A DNA stretch of 31,629 bases from CAZXNF01 sp050741255 (GTDB taxonomy: Bacteria > Pseudomonadota > Gammaproteobacteria > Burkholderiales > SG8-41), in NCBI GenBank assembly GCA_050741255.1, contig JBOIEQ010000039.1, forward strand, positions 1-31,629, written 5' to 3'. The translations under genes and the position numbers were made by a program. The notes under the pieces were generated by a model that had not been told where the DNA came from, ran no database searches, and saw only the letters and a list, made by a program, of their open reading frames with translations. Numbering within the stretch: the stretch's first letter is position 1; every line of letters begins with the position of its first letter. Of the stretch, positions 1-8,149 are shown one piece after another.

Positions 1-644
1 CGCGTGCGGTGCCGGCGGTCCCGCGCGATCGGCGCGGCGACGCGGCCCGCGGCGCGCACGCGGCCGTGGGCGATGGCGAGGTATTCGCGTTTCACCGTAC
101 GCGCCTGCAACTGACGCACTAGCGAGGTCTGTGCCGGTAGCGTTTTCGCGACCGCTAGCAGCCCGCTGGTGTCCTTGTCGAGGCGGTGCACGATGCCGGC
201 GCGCGGCACTCCGGCGAGCGCGGGGCAGTGGTGCAGGAGCGCATTCATCAGCGTGCCGCTCCAGTTGCCGGCGCCCGGATGCACGACCAGGCCCGGCGGC
301 TTGTTCACGACGAGGAGGGCTTCGTCCTCGTGGACGAGATCGAGCGCGATGGCTTCGGCCAGGTTCGCGGTGGTTTGCGGCGCGGGCTGGGGCGCCACCG
401 TCACCGTTTCTCCGCCCAGTACTTTCATCTTGGGAACGGCGGGACGCCCCGTGACGCGGATGCGGCCCTCGCGCAGCCATTGCTGCAGGCGCGCACGCGA
501 ATGCTGCGGCAGGCGGCGGGCCAGCGCCTGGTCCAGCCGCAGGCCCGCGTCGGTGGCGTCCAGCCGGAACTCGAATTCCGCTTCCGCCAAGGGGCCGGCC
601 GTGGCTGCGCTATAATTTTTGGGTGTAGTGGCCGTCAAGGTCAC
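1..644 (-). CDS. rluD: 23S rRNA pseudouridine synthase RluD (5' part; C-terminus lies outside the window)
   Basis: Converts specific uridines in helix 69 of 23S rRNA to pseudouridine. Translating the minus strand gives an N-terminal S4-type RNA-binding region (RLDQ, then a Ser/Arg-rich helix) followed by the start of the catalytic domain, with NKPPGLVVHPGAGN and the active-site motif HRLDKDTSG, whose Asp is the catalytic nucleophile. The gene runs off the left edge, so about a third of the usual length is missing. The start is uncertain. A GTG at 644 gives a short polar leader; an in-frame TTG at 590 gives an N-terminus closer in length to E. coli RluD. Neither has a clear Shine-Dalgarno. It diverges from bamD, an arrangement also seen in E. 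coli, which supports both calls. Confidence 0.93.
   Translation of the reverse strand, partial: MTLTATTPKNYSAATAGPLAEAEFEFRLDATDAGLRLDQALARRLPQHSRARLQQWLREGRIRVTGRPAVPKMKVLGGETVTVAPQPAPQTTANLAEAIALDLVHEDEALLVVNKPPGLVVHPGAGNWSGTLMNALLHHCPALAGVPRAGIVHRLDKDTSGLLAVAKTLPAQTSLVRQLQARTVKREYLAIAHGRVRAAGRVAAPIARDRRHRT
611..616 (+). promoter_or_regulatory. Candidate -10 box upstream of bamD
   Basis: A perfect TATAAT lies about 100 bases before the bamD start in the rluD/bamD divergent region. No convincing -35 hexamer is found 16 to 18 bases upstream, so this rests on the -10 match alone. If the rluD start at 644 is right, the box lies within the first codons of rluD; if the 590 start is right, it is intergenic. 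Confidence 0.35.
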
Positions 645-715
645 GGGATGTGCGCGGTGGGTGGAGCGGGCGTGGTAGGAACAGGCAGGACGGAGAGCGG
701 ACGAGCAAAGCAATC

Positions 716-1522
716 ATGCGTGCTTTCATTTCAAGTCTAACGGCAATTCTGGGCCTGTGCCTGGCGCTGAGCGCCTGCAGCTGGCTGCCCAAAGAGGTCG
801 ACGAGACCAAGGGCTGGTCGGCGGGCAAGCTCTACAACGAGGCGAAGGGCGAACTCGAGAGCGGCAGTTACGAAAAAGCGATCAAGCTCTACGAGAAGCT
901 CGAGGCGCGCTACCCGTACGGCCAGTTCGCGCAACAGGCGCAGATCGAGATCGCCTATGCGTACTACAAGGACAAGGAAGCGGCCAGCGCGATCGCCGCC
1001 GCCGACCGTTTCATCAAGCTCTACCCTAACCACGCCAATATCGACTACGCCTACTACCTCAAGGGACTCGCCAACTTCAACGAGGACATGGGCGTGATGG
1101 GGTTGGTGTCGGGGCAGGACCTGACCGAGCGCGATCCGAAGTCCGCGCGCGACGCCTTCGATACTTTCAAGGAGCTCGTGCAGCGCTTTCCGAACAGCAA
1201 GTACGCGCCGGACTCCGTGCAGCGCATGAACTACCTGGTGAATGCGCTGGCCGCGCACGAAGTCCACGTGGCGCGCTACTACATGAAGCGGGGCGCCTAC
1301 CTGGCCGCGGCCAACCGCGCGCAGACCGCGATGAAGACCTACCCTCAGGCGCCGGCGAACGAGGAAGGGCTGGTCATCATGGTGCGCGCCTACGACGCGC
1401 TCGGCATGCCCGATCTGCGCAACGACGCGGAACGGGTGCTGCTCAAAAACTTCCCCGACAGCAAGTACATCGTCAACCCGCAGACCCGCAAGGGCAAGTG
1501 GTGGCAGCTCTGGAACGAATAA
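716..1522 (+). CDS. bamD: Outer membrane assembly lipoprotein BamD
   Basis: Essential lipoprotein of the BAM complex, which inserts beta-barrel proteins into the outer membrane; it acts at the periplasmic face. The 268-residue product starts with a lipoprotein signal ending in the lipobox LSAC (lipidated Cys21). TPR repeats follow, recognisable as the YEKAIKLYEKLEARYPYGQF helix pair and the later helical repeats; the length fits the family. The reading frame is open further upstream, but ATG 716 puts the signal peptide at the N-terminus and is the sensible start. The Shine-Dalgarno is weak. The gene is single, divergent from rluD and convergent with the acetoacetyl-CoA synthetase gene. Confidence 0.97.
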   Translation: MRAFISSLTAILGLCLALSACSWLPKEVDETKGWSAGKLYNEAKGELESGSYEKAIKLYEKLEARYPYGQFAQQAQIEIAYAYYKDKEAASAIAAADRFIKLYPNHANIDYAYYLKGLANFNEDMGVMGLVSGQDLTERDPKSARDAFDTFKELVQRFPNSKYAPDSVQRMNYLVNALAAHEVHVARYYMKRGAYLAAANRAQTAMKTYPQAPANEEGLVIMVRAYDALGMPDLRNDAERVLLKNFPDSKYIVNPQTRKGKWWQLWNE

Positions 1523-1523
1523 G

Positions 1524-1537
1524 CCGCGCCAGCGCGG
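1524..1537. terminator. Weak hairpin between convergent genes
   Basis: CCGCG-CCAG-CGCGG forms a 5-bp stem with a 4-base loop directly after the bamD stop codon, between two convergent genes. There is no T-run, so intrinsic termination is doubtful. Confidence 0.2.
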
Positions 1538-1557
1538 TCCGCTAAACCCCCACCGGA

Positions 1558-3513
1558 TTACCGCAGTTCGGCCCGGTCCCGGAACAGGTCCAGCGCCTCC
1601 GGATTGGCCAGCGCCTCCAGATTGCGGATCGGGCGCCCGTGCACCACGTCGCGCACCGCGAGTTCAACGATCTTGCCGCTCTTGGTGCGCGGGATGTCCG
1701 CCACCTGCAGCACCTTGTCCGGAATGTGCCGCGGCGTCGTGTTGACGCGAATCTGCTGCTTGATGCGCTCGACCAGTTCGTCGTCGAGCGCCCGACCTTC
1801 CCGCAGTTTCACGAAGAGCACCACGCGGATGTCGTTGTTCCAGGCCTGGCCGATGACGAGGCTTTCCACCACCTCGTCCAGCTGTTCCACCTGGCGGTAG
1901 ATCTCGGCCGTGCCGATGCGCACGCCGCCGGGATTCAGCACCGCGTCCGAACGGCCGTAGATGATGACGCCATCGCTGGCGGTCAGCTCGCACCAGTCGC
2001 CGTGGCACCACACGTTGGGATAACGCTCGAAATAGGCGGCGCGGTACTTGCCGCCATCGGGGTCGTTCCAGAAGCCGATCGGCATGCACGGAAACGGCGC
2101 GCTGCAGACCAGTTCGCCCTGGTGGCCGCGCATCGGCTTGCCCGCTTCGCCGTAGACTTCGATCTTGAGGCCGAGGCCGCGGGATTGGATTTCGCCGCGT
2201 CGCACCGGCAGCAGCGGATTGCCCAGCACGAAGCAGGAGACGATGTCGGTGCCGCCCGAGATCGAGGCAAGGTTGAGATCGGTCTTGATGTCCCGGTAGA
2301 CGTACTCGAAGGCCTCGGGGGACAGCGGCGAACCAGTCGACAGCAGCGTGCGCAGTGCCGCCAGCTTGTGCGTGGCGCCGGGCTTGATGCCGAGTTTCGC
2401 GAGCGCATCGATGAACTTCGCCGAGGTGCCGAACGCGCTCATGCCCGTCGCGTCCGCGAAATCGAACAGGATGTTGCCGCGGCGCAGGAACGGCGACCCG
2501 TCGTAGAGCAGCAGCGTGCACTCCGAAGCCAGCGCGGACACGAGCCAGTTCCACATCATCCAGCCGCAGGTCGTGTAGTACATGACGCGGTCGCCGGGCT
2601 TGAAGTCGCTGTGCAGGCGGTGCTCCTTCAGATGCTGCAGGAGCGTGCCGCCGGCGCCGTGCACGATGCACTTGGGCACGCCGGTGGTGCCCGAGGAATA
2701 CAGGATGTAGAGCGGGTGGTTGAAGGGCAGTTGTTCGAAGCGGACCGCGCGCGCGGCATGTGGGGCCATGAAATCATGCACCGACACGGCTTTAGGCACG
2801 CCGGAGAGGTCGGGCGTGCCGGTGGTGTAGGGCACCACGACCGTGCGCTTCAGCGTCGGCAGCTTTGCCGCGATTTCCGCCACCCGGTCCAGCACGCTGA
2901 CGGCGCGGCCGTTGTAGAAGTAGCCGTCGGCAGCGAACAGCACGGTCGGCTCGATCTGGCTGAAGCGGTCCAGCACGCCCTGCACGCCGAAATCGGGCGA
3001 GCAGGAAGACCAGACCGCGCCGAGACTGGTGGTCGCCAGCATCGCGATGACGGCGCCCGGCAGGTTGGGGATGTAGGCGGCGACGCGGTCGCCCGGCTTG
3101 ACGCCGGCCGCGATCAGGGCCTGCTGCAGGCGCGAGACTTCGTGGTGCAGTTCGGCCCAGGTCAGCGTGCTCGAGAGGCGGTCCTCGCCCCAGAAGATGA
3201 TCGCGGGGGTGTCGTCTTTCCGGCGCAGGAGGTTCTCGGCGAAGTTCAGGCGCGCGCCGGGGAAGAAACGCGCGCCGGGCATGCGGTCCGGGTTTTCCAG
3301 CACGGTGTCACCGGCGGTCTCGGCGATCACGCCGCCGAATTCCCAGACGGACTGCCAGAACTGCTCGGGCCGCTCGATGGACCAGCGGTAGAGCGCGCGC
3401 CAGTCCGGCACCGCGACCTGCCAGCGGTTCCGCACCCCGCGCATGAAGGCGGTCAGGTTGGCCTGCGCGATGCGCGCGGCGGATGGTTTCCAGAGCGGGG
3501 GATTGGCGGACAT
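1558..3513 (-). CDS. Acetoacetate-CoA ligase (acetoacetyl-CoA synthetase)
   Basis: Cytosolic ANL-superfamily enzyme that activates acetoacetate with ATP and CoA to acetoacetyl-CoA, linking ketone-body or polyhydroxybutyrate breakdown to central metabolism. The 651 residues match the usual length of this family. The N-terminal ACS-type region (PLWKPS near the start, ARLNFAENLL) is followed by the AMP-binding loop SSGTTG at 273-278 and the C-terminal swivel domain with the acyl-adenylating Lys614 in RTKSGK. The N-terminal and substrate-pocket sequence (GAVWSSCSPDFG, TTCGWMMWNW) is typical of acetoacetyl- rather than acetyl-CoA synthetases. It begins 6 bases after the lysS stop, so it is probably read from the prfB-lysS transcript, a partner with no obvious functional link. 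Propionyl- or another short-chain acyl-CoA ligase activity is the main alternative. Confidence 0.92.
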   Translation of the reverse strand: MSANPPLWKPSAARIAQANLTAFMRGVRNRWQVAVPDWRALYRWSIERPEQFWQSVWEFGGVIAETAGDTVLENPDRMPGARFFPGARLNFAENLLRRKDDTPAIIFWGEDRLSSTLTWAELHHEVSRLQQALIAAGVKPGDRVAAYIPNLPGAVIAMLATTSLGAVWSSCSPDFGVQGVLDRFSQIEPTVLFAADGYFYNGRAVSVLDRVAEIAAKLPTLKRTVVVPYTTGTPDLSGVPKAVSVHDFMAPHAARAVRFEQLPFNHPLYILYSSGTTGVPKCIVHGAGGTLLQHLKEHRLHSDFKPGDRVMYYTTCGWMMWNWLVSALASECTLLLYDGSPFLRRGNILFDFADATGMSAFGTSAKFIDALAKLGIKPGATHKLAALRTLLSTGSPLSPEAFEYVYRDIKTDLNLASISGGTDIVSCFVLGNPLLPVRRGEIQSRGLGLKIEVYGEAGKPMRGHQGELVCSAPFPCMPIGFWNDPDGGKYRAAYFERYPNVWCHGDWCELTASDGVIIYGRSDAVLNPGGVRIGTAEIYRQVEQLDEVVESLVIGQAWNNDIRVVLFVKLREGRALDDELVERIKQQIRVNTTPRHIPDKVLQVADIPRTKSGKIVELAVRDVVHGRPIRNLEALANPEALDLFRDRAELR

Positions 3514-3519
3514 CCGCGT

Positions 3520-5034
3520 TTACTCCGGCCGCATGTGGGGGAACAGGATCACGTCGCGGATCGAGGGGCTGTCGGTCATCAGCATCACCAGCCGGTCGAT
3601 GCCGATGCCTTCGCCGGCGGCCGGCGGCATGCCGTATTCGAGCGCGCGGATGTAGTCCGCATCGTAGTACATGGCCTCGTGGTCGCCCGCTTCGCGCTGC
3701 TTTACCTGTTCCTGGAAGCGGGCCGCCTGATCTTCGGCATCGTTCAGCTCGGAGAAGCCGTTGGCGAGTTCGCGGCCGGCGATGTACAGCTCGAAGCGTT
3801 CGGTGATCGCCGGGTTCTGGTTGCTGCGGCGGGCGAGCGGCGAGACTTCCGCCGGATAGTCGATGATGAAGGTGGGGTCGAAGAGCTGCGCCTCGACCAG
3901 ATGATCGAACAGCGTCAGTTGCAGTCCGCCCAGCCCGTCACTCGGGCGCGACGCGAGGCCGAGCGCCTTGATCCGCGCGCGCAGCGCCTCCGCGTCAGCG
4001 AGGATATCGTCGGTGTATTCGGGATGGTACTTCTGCAGCGCCTGCGCGATGGTCAGCCGCGCGAATGGTTTGTCAAAGTCGATCTCGCGCCCCTGGTAGG
4101 TGATGGTCGTCTTGCCGTGCACGTGGATCGCGACCTTGCGCAGCATCTCCTCCGTGAACGCCATCAGGTAATGGTAATTGCGGTAGGCGACGTAGAACTC
4201 GAGCATGGTGAACTCCGGATTGTGCCGGGTCGACATGCCCTCGTTGCGGAAGTTGCGGTTGATCTCGAACACCTTGTCGAAGCCGCCCACGAGCAGGCGT
4301 TTCAGGTACAGCTCCGGCGCGATGCGCAGGTAGAACTGCATGTCGAGCGCGTTGTGGTGCGTCACGAAGGGCCGCGCGGAGGCGCCGCCAGGGATCGGCT
4401 GCATCATCGGCGTTTCAACCTCCAGGTAGCGCCGGTTCAGCATGAAGTCGCGCACCGCCTGGATGACCGTGGAACGCTGCTTGAACACCAGCCGGGTATC
4501 CTCGTTGACGATCAGGTCGAGGTAGCGCTGGCGGTAGCGGATTTCGTGGTCCGTCAGGCCGTGCCACTTCTCGGGCAGCGGCCGGATCGCCTTGGTCAGC
4601 AGGATCAGGTCGCGGACGCGGATGGTCAGCTCGCCTTTTTGCGTCTTGAACAGCACGCCCTGCACGCCGAGGATGTCGCCGACGTCGTAGTGCTTGAACG
4701 CGGCGTGCAGTTCCTTGCCGGGGAAGCTGTCGGTCAGGTACAGCTGGATCGAGCCGCTCTGGTCCTGCAGCGTCGCAAAGCTCGCCTTGCCCATCACGCG
4801 CTTCAGCATCATGCGGCCGGCGACATGCACCACGACCGGGTTCAGGTCGAGGGAGTCACGGTCGCGCTCCTCGTGCTGCTCCGCGAGTTCCGCGGCCATG
4901 TCGTTGCGCGGGAAATTGTTGGGAAAATTCCAGCCGCCCGCGCGCAGCGTCTTCAGCTTGGCGCGCCGCTCCGCCATGATCTGGTTGTCGTCCGGCGCGG
5001 CTGCGTCGTTGTCGTGCGGCGTGTCGTCGGTCAT
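3520..5034 (-). CDS. lysS: Lysyl-tRNA synthetase, class II
   Basis: Charges tRNA-Lys with lysine in the cytosol. The 504 residues contain an N-terminal OB-fold anticodon-binding domain (about 66-150) and the class II catalytic core, with motif 2 FRNEGMSTRHNPEF at 262-275 and motif 3 GEGIGIDRL at 474-482. Length and motifs are those of bacterial LysS. The frame stays open upstream into prfB, but that extension is the shadow of prfB; ATG 5034, 5 bases after the prfB stop, is the real start. The prfB-lysS order is conserved in many proteobacteria and implies co-transcription with translational coupling. Confidence 0.98.
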   Translation of the reverse strand: MTDDTPHDNDAAAPDDNQIMAERRAKLKTLRAGGWNFPNNFPRNDMAAELAEQHEERDRDSLDLNPVVVHVAGRMMLKRVMGKASFATLQDQSGSIQLYLTDSFPGKELHAAFKHYDVGDILGVQGVLFKTQKGELTIRVRDLILLTKAIRPLPEKWHGLTDHEIRYRQRYLDLIVNEDTRLVFKQRSTVIQAVRDFMLNRRYLEVETPMMQPIPGGASARPFVTHHNALDMQFYLRIAPELYLKRLLVGGFDKVFEINRNFRNEGMSTRHNPEFTMLEFYVAYRNYHYLMAFTEEMLRKVAIHVHGKTTITYQGREIDFDKPFARLTIAQALQKYHPEYTDDILADAEALRARIKALGLASRPSDGLGGLQLTLFDHLVEAQLFDPTFIIDYPAEVSPLARRSNQNPAITERFELYIAGRELANGFSELNDAEDQAARFQEQVKQREAGDHEAMYYDADYIRALEYGMPPAAGEGIGIDRLVMLMTDSPSIRDVILFPHMRPE

Positions 5035-5039
5035 GGGGT

Positions 5040-6144
5040 TCAGACGCCCTGTTTGAGGCTGGCGGAGATGAAGTCGTCGAGGTCGCCGTCGAGTACGGCC
5101 TGCGTGTTGCCGACTTCGTGATTGGTGCGGAGATCCTTGATGCGCGACTGGTCGAGCACGTAGGAGCGGATCTGGTGACCCCAGCCGATGTCGGTCTTGG
5201 TGTCTTCCATCGCCTGCTTTTCCTCGTTGCGCTTCCTCATTTCGAGTTCGTACAGCCGGGCCTTCAGCATCGCCATCGCTTCGGCGCGATTGCGGTGCTG
5301 GGAGCGGTCGCTCTGGCACTGCACGACGATGCCGGTCGGCCCGTGCGTGATGCGGATCGCGGAATCGGTCTTGTTGATGTGCTGGCCGCCGGCGCCGGAG
5401 GCGCGGAAGGTGTCGACGCGCAGGTCCGCCGGATTGATCTCGATCTCGATGGTGTCGTCGACTTCGGGGTAAACGAATACGCTGACAAAGGAGGTGTGGC
5501 GGCGGTTGTTGGAATCGAACGGGGACTTGCGCACGAGGCGGTGCACGCCCGACTCGGTGCGCAGGTGGCCGTAGGCGTAGTCGCCGGTGACCTTGAACGA
5601 CACGCTCTTGATGCCCGCCACCTCGCCGGCAGATTCCTCGAGGATCTCCACCTTGTAGCCCTTGCGCTCGCAGTAGCGCAGATACATGCGCTCCAGGATC
5701 TGCGCCCAGTCCTGCGCCTCGGTGCCGCCGGATCCGGACTGGATGTCCACGAAGCAGTTGTTCGCGTCCATGGGCTGCGAAAACATGCGCCTGAACTCGA
5801 GCCCGGCGACGGTTTTCTCGATGCCGGCGGCGTCTTTTTCAAGCGAGGCGAGCGCGGAGGCGTCGTTGTCCCCGCGCGCCATGCCGAACAGTTCGGTGGT
5901 GTCCGCGAGGTCGTGGTGCAACTGGTCGAGGGTGGAGACGAGACCTTCGAGGCCCTTCTTTTCCCGGCCGAGGTCGGAGGCGCGCTTGGCGTCGCTCCAC
6001 ACGGCGGGATCCTCGATCAGGCGGGAGACTTCTTCGAGGCGATTGCGTTTCGCGTCGAAGTCAAAGATACCTCCGGAGCTCGGCGGACCGGCCCGTGAGG
6101 TCTTCCAGGCTGCGGGCGATGGCGTTGATGCGTTCTGCTTCCAT
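5040..6144 (-). CDS. prfB: Peptide chain release factor 2 (RF2), made through a programmed +1 frameshift
   Basis: Terminates translation at UGA and UAA. The first frame starts at ATG 6144, encodes 27 residues ending RRYL and stops at an in-frame TGA (6063-6061). Slipping forward by one base at CTT-TGA continues as DFDAKRNRLEEVSRLIEDP and runs to the stop at 5042-5040, giving 367 residues, close to E. coli RF2 (365). The tripeptide anticodon mimic SPF is at 207-209 and the catalytic GGQ at 252-254. The residue six before GGQ's first Gly is Ala, as in most bacteria, not the Thr of E. coli K-12. Any annotation that starts at a downstream ATG (6002) would lose the N-terminus. It follows recJ by 66 bases and precedes lysS by 5. 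Confidence 0.97.
6060..6075 (-). promoter_or_regulatory. prfB programmed +1 frameshift element
   Basis: On the coding strand the sequence CGGAGGTATCTTTGAC combines an internal Shine-Dalgarno-like GGAGG, the slippery CTT codon, an in-frame TGA stop and a following C. This is the classical autoregulatory recoding site: when RF2 is scarce, the ribosome pauses at UGA and slips +1, making more RF2. The spacing between GGAGG and CTT is as short as in E. coli. Confidence 0.95.
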
Positions 6145-6166
6145 TGCGAGGCTCGAAAAAACCGCG

Positions 6167-6172
6167 ATTATA
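6167..6172 (-). promoter_or_regulatory. Candidate -10 box for prfB-lysS
   Basis: A perfect TATAAT on the coding strand sits 22 bases before the prfB ATG, in the 66-base gap after recJ. No good -35 hexamer is visible at the normal distance. It may give prfB-lysS a promoter of its own besides read-through from recJ. Confidence 0.35.
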
Positions 6173-6210
6173 GCCGACGTACAACGCGTTTCCGCGGACG
6201 CGGGCGTATC

Positions 6211-7935
6211 TCAGGAAATGTGTTCGACGATGAGCTGCAGGCTCCGCATGTCCCGGAACTCGTTCACCGCCAGCCGGTAGACGGCGCGTACGCGGTCCGG
6301 CAGGGGCTCGGTGCGACCGAAGGCGATGGCATCGACGGCGCGGCCCTCCGTGGCCAGCTTCAGGCGCAGGTGCCGCGTGCCGACGATGCGTTGCTCGCGC
6401 ACCTCGAACTCGCCGTCGAAGGAGGGGGACGGGAAACCCTGGCCCCAGACCGGCTCGTCCAGGGCTTCCGCGGCCTCCAGCGTCAGCCACGCGGCGGGCA
6501 GCGCGCCGTCGGTCTCGATCAGCTTCGCCAGGTCACCCGGTGTCAGCAGCGTGCGCGCCACCGCCTCGAAAGCCGTCTGGAAACGGCCGAAATCCGCCTC
6601 GCGCAGGGTCAGGCCGGCAGCCGCGGCGTGGCCGCCGAAACGCAGGATGAGGTCCGGCGCACGCTTGGCGACGAGGTCGAGCGCATCGCGCAGGTGCAGG
6701 CCGGCAATGGAGCGGCCCGAGCCCTTGATCTCGCCGTCGCTGCCGCGGGCGAACGCGATGGCCGGACGATGGAAGCGGTCCTTCAGGCGCGAGGCGAGGA
6801 TGCCGATCACGCCCTGATGCCACTCCGGGTCGAACAGCGAGAGCGAGTAATTCTCTTCCGGTGCAATGCGTTCCAGGCTCGCCAGCGCGGCTTCCTGCAT
6901 GCCGGCCTCGATGTCCCGGCGTTGCCGGTTGAGTTGATCGAGGTTTTGGGCAATCTCCTCCGCGCGCGCAGGATCGTCGGTCAGCAGGCCTTCGATGCCG
7001 AGCGCCATGTCGGTCAGGCGTCCGGCGGCGTTCAGACGGGGGCCGACTACGAAGCCGAGGTCGTAGGCGGCGGCGCGCCGCGTCTCGCGACCGGCGGCGT
7101 TCAGCAGCGCCCGGATGCCGGGGCGCGCGCGGCCGGCACGGATGCGGCGCAGGCCCTGGGTGACGAGGATGCGGTTGTTGTCGTCGAGGCGCACGACGTC
7201 GGCAACGGTGCCCAGCGCGACGAGGTCGAGCAAGGAACCCAGATTGGGTTCCTTGAGGGATGAGGGATGAGGGATGAGGGATGAGGGAACTTCGGCACCC
7301 CCAAACGCGCCGCGCTTTTTGAGTTCTGCCCGTAGCGCCAGCATGCAGTAAAACATCACGCCGACGCCGGCGATGGATTTGCTGGGGAAGGGGCAACCCG
7401 CCTGGTTCGGGTTGACGATGCACGCCGCGGCCGGAAGTTCGGCGCCGGGCAGGTGATGGTCGGTCACGATCACGCGCAGGCCCAGCCGGTTGGCTTCGGC
7501 CACGCCGTCCACGCTCGCGATGCCGTTGTCCACCGTGATCAGGATGTCGGGCGCGAGTTTTTCGTGGGCCAGTCGCACGATCTCCGGCGTGAGGCCATAG
7601 CCGTACTCGAACCGGTTCGGCACCAGGTACTGCACGTCGGCACCGAACGCGCGCAGGGCGAGCACGCCCACGGCGCAAGCCGTGGCGCCGTCGCAATCGT
7701 AGTCGGCGACGATGACCAGCCGCTGCTTCGCGGCGATCGCGTCGGCCAGCAGCACGGCCAGATGATCCACGCCGGCGAGCGTGGACCACGGCAGCAGCCG
7801 CGTCAGCGCCATGTCCAGCGTCGCGCTGCCCTCGACACCGCGCGCGGCCAGTACGCGCGCCAGTGCCGGATGCAGGCCGTCGGCTTCGAGTGCAAGGCGG
7901 GCGTTCTCGGGTACGGCGCGGGCGACGATGTTCAT
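6211..7935 (-). CDS. recJ: Single-stranded-DNA-specific 5'-3' exonuclease RecJ
   Basis: Degrades 5' single strands in RecF-pathway recombination, mismatch and base-excision repair. The 574 residues carry the DHH-family metal motifs DYDCDG (78-83), DNG (136-138) and DHH (159-161), and the DHHA1 motif FGGHAAAAG (433-441), followed by the C-terminal OB-like part. Length is normal for RecJ. The oddity is a low-complexity insertion at residues 217-227 (PSSLIPHPSSL), encoded by five perfect copies of a 7-bp unit in a loop just before the conserved EPN-x-x-SLLDLVALGTVADVV segment. Because seven is not a multiple of three, a change in copy number would shift the frame. As sequenced, the gene is intact. 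It precedes prfB. Confidence 0.96.
   Translation of the reverse strand: MNIVARAVPENARLALEADGLHPALARVLAARGVEGSATLDMALTRLLPWSTLAGVDHLAVLLADAIAAKQRLVIVADYDCDGATACAVGVLALRAFGADVQYLVPNRFEYGYGLTPEIVRLAHEKLAPDILITVDNGIASVDGVAEANRLGLRVIVTDHHLPGAELPAAACIVNPNQAGCPFPSKSIAGVGVMFYCMLALRAELKKRGAFGGAEVPSSLIPHPSSLKEPNLGSLLDLVALGTVADVVRLDDNNRILVTQGLRRIRAGRARPGIRALLNAAGRETRRAAAYDLGFVVGPRLNAAGRLTDMALGIEGLLTDDPARAEEIAQNLDQLNRQRRDIEAGMQEAALASLERIAPEENYSLSLFDPEWHQGVIGILASRLKDRFHRPAIAFARGSDGEIKGSGRSIAGLHLRDALDLVAKRAPDLILRFGGHAAAAGLTLREADFGRFQTAFEAVARTLLTPGDLAKLIETDGALPAAWLTLEAAEALDEPVWGQGFPSPSFDGEFEVREQRIVGTRHLRLKLATEGRAVDAIAFGRTEPLPDRVRAVYRLAVNEFRDMRSLQLIVEHIS
7234..7252. repeat. Perfect 8-bp inverted repeat inside recJ
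   Basis: GGAACCCA-GAT-TGGGTTCC is a perfect palindrome with a 3-base loop, ending one base before the heptamer repeat. It encodes the conserved KEPNLG stretch, so it may be coincidental, but a hairpin beside a tandem repeat could promote polymerase slippage. Confidence 0.5.
7254..7288. repeat. Tandem heptanucleotide repeat, TGAGGGA x5, in recJ
   Basis: Five identical 7-bp units run without interruption (TCCCTCA on the recJ coding strand). They are in coding sequence and specify residues 217-227. The same GAGGG word recurs in the gap at 31379-31473, so the tract may have come from a dispersed intergenic element. Confidence 0.97.
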
Positions 7936-7957
7936 GTGTTCAATGTCTCAAACAGGA

Positions 7958-8141
7958 TTTGCCGCCAAGACGCCAGGGACGCCAAGAAGAGCACATCAAA
8001 ATAGAAAAAAACCGCGGAAACGCAGAGAGCGCAAAGCCTGCGAAAGCAACCCTGGATGTTTCTGCATGTTGCCTTTATCTGCGTCTACGGCTGATATTCG
8101 CACCTGAATTTCTTGGCGCTCTTGGCGTCTTGGCGGCGAAA
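7958..8141. repeat. Composite nested inverted repeat, copy 1 (outer CCAAG module, inner GCAGAG module)
   Basis: The outer arms are GCCGCCAAGACGCCAGGG and onward (7961-7988) and its near-exact reverse complement TTTCTTGGCGCTCTTGGC and onward (8109-8141). Inside lies a degenerate second pair: CCGCGGAAACGCAGAGAGCG (8012-8031) and the complement of a CCGTAGACGCAGATAAA-type word near 8073-8091. The element fills nearly the whole gap between the RpfE-like stop codon (8150) and the recJ start (7935). It contains no credible ORF. The same two modules recur at 26003-26173 in the opposite nesting order. Confidence 0.85.
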
Positions 8142-8149
8142 CCGGTTTA

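Noticed and set aside
1639..5121. A 1160-codon open frame on the plus strand
   Set aside because: It is antisense to acetoacetyl-CoA synthetase and lysS, both of which have full motif sets. Its composition (runs of Val, Ala, His, Arg, Asp) is the usual GC-rich shadow and it shows no domain.
5035..5319. Upstream extension of lysS into prfB
   Set aside because: The extra residues are out-of-frame prfB sequence; ATG 5034 gives the family N-terminus.
5040..6002. prfB starting at ATG 6002 as a 320-residue protein
   Set aside because: This would drop the N-terminal domain; the +1 frameshift site at 6060-6075 explains the missing part.
7254..7288. CRISPR-like or promoter repeat interpretation of the heptamer tract
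   Set aside because: The units are contiguous with no spacers and lie inside the recJ coding sequence.
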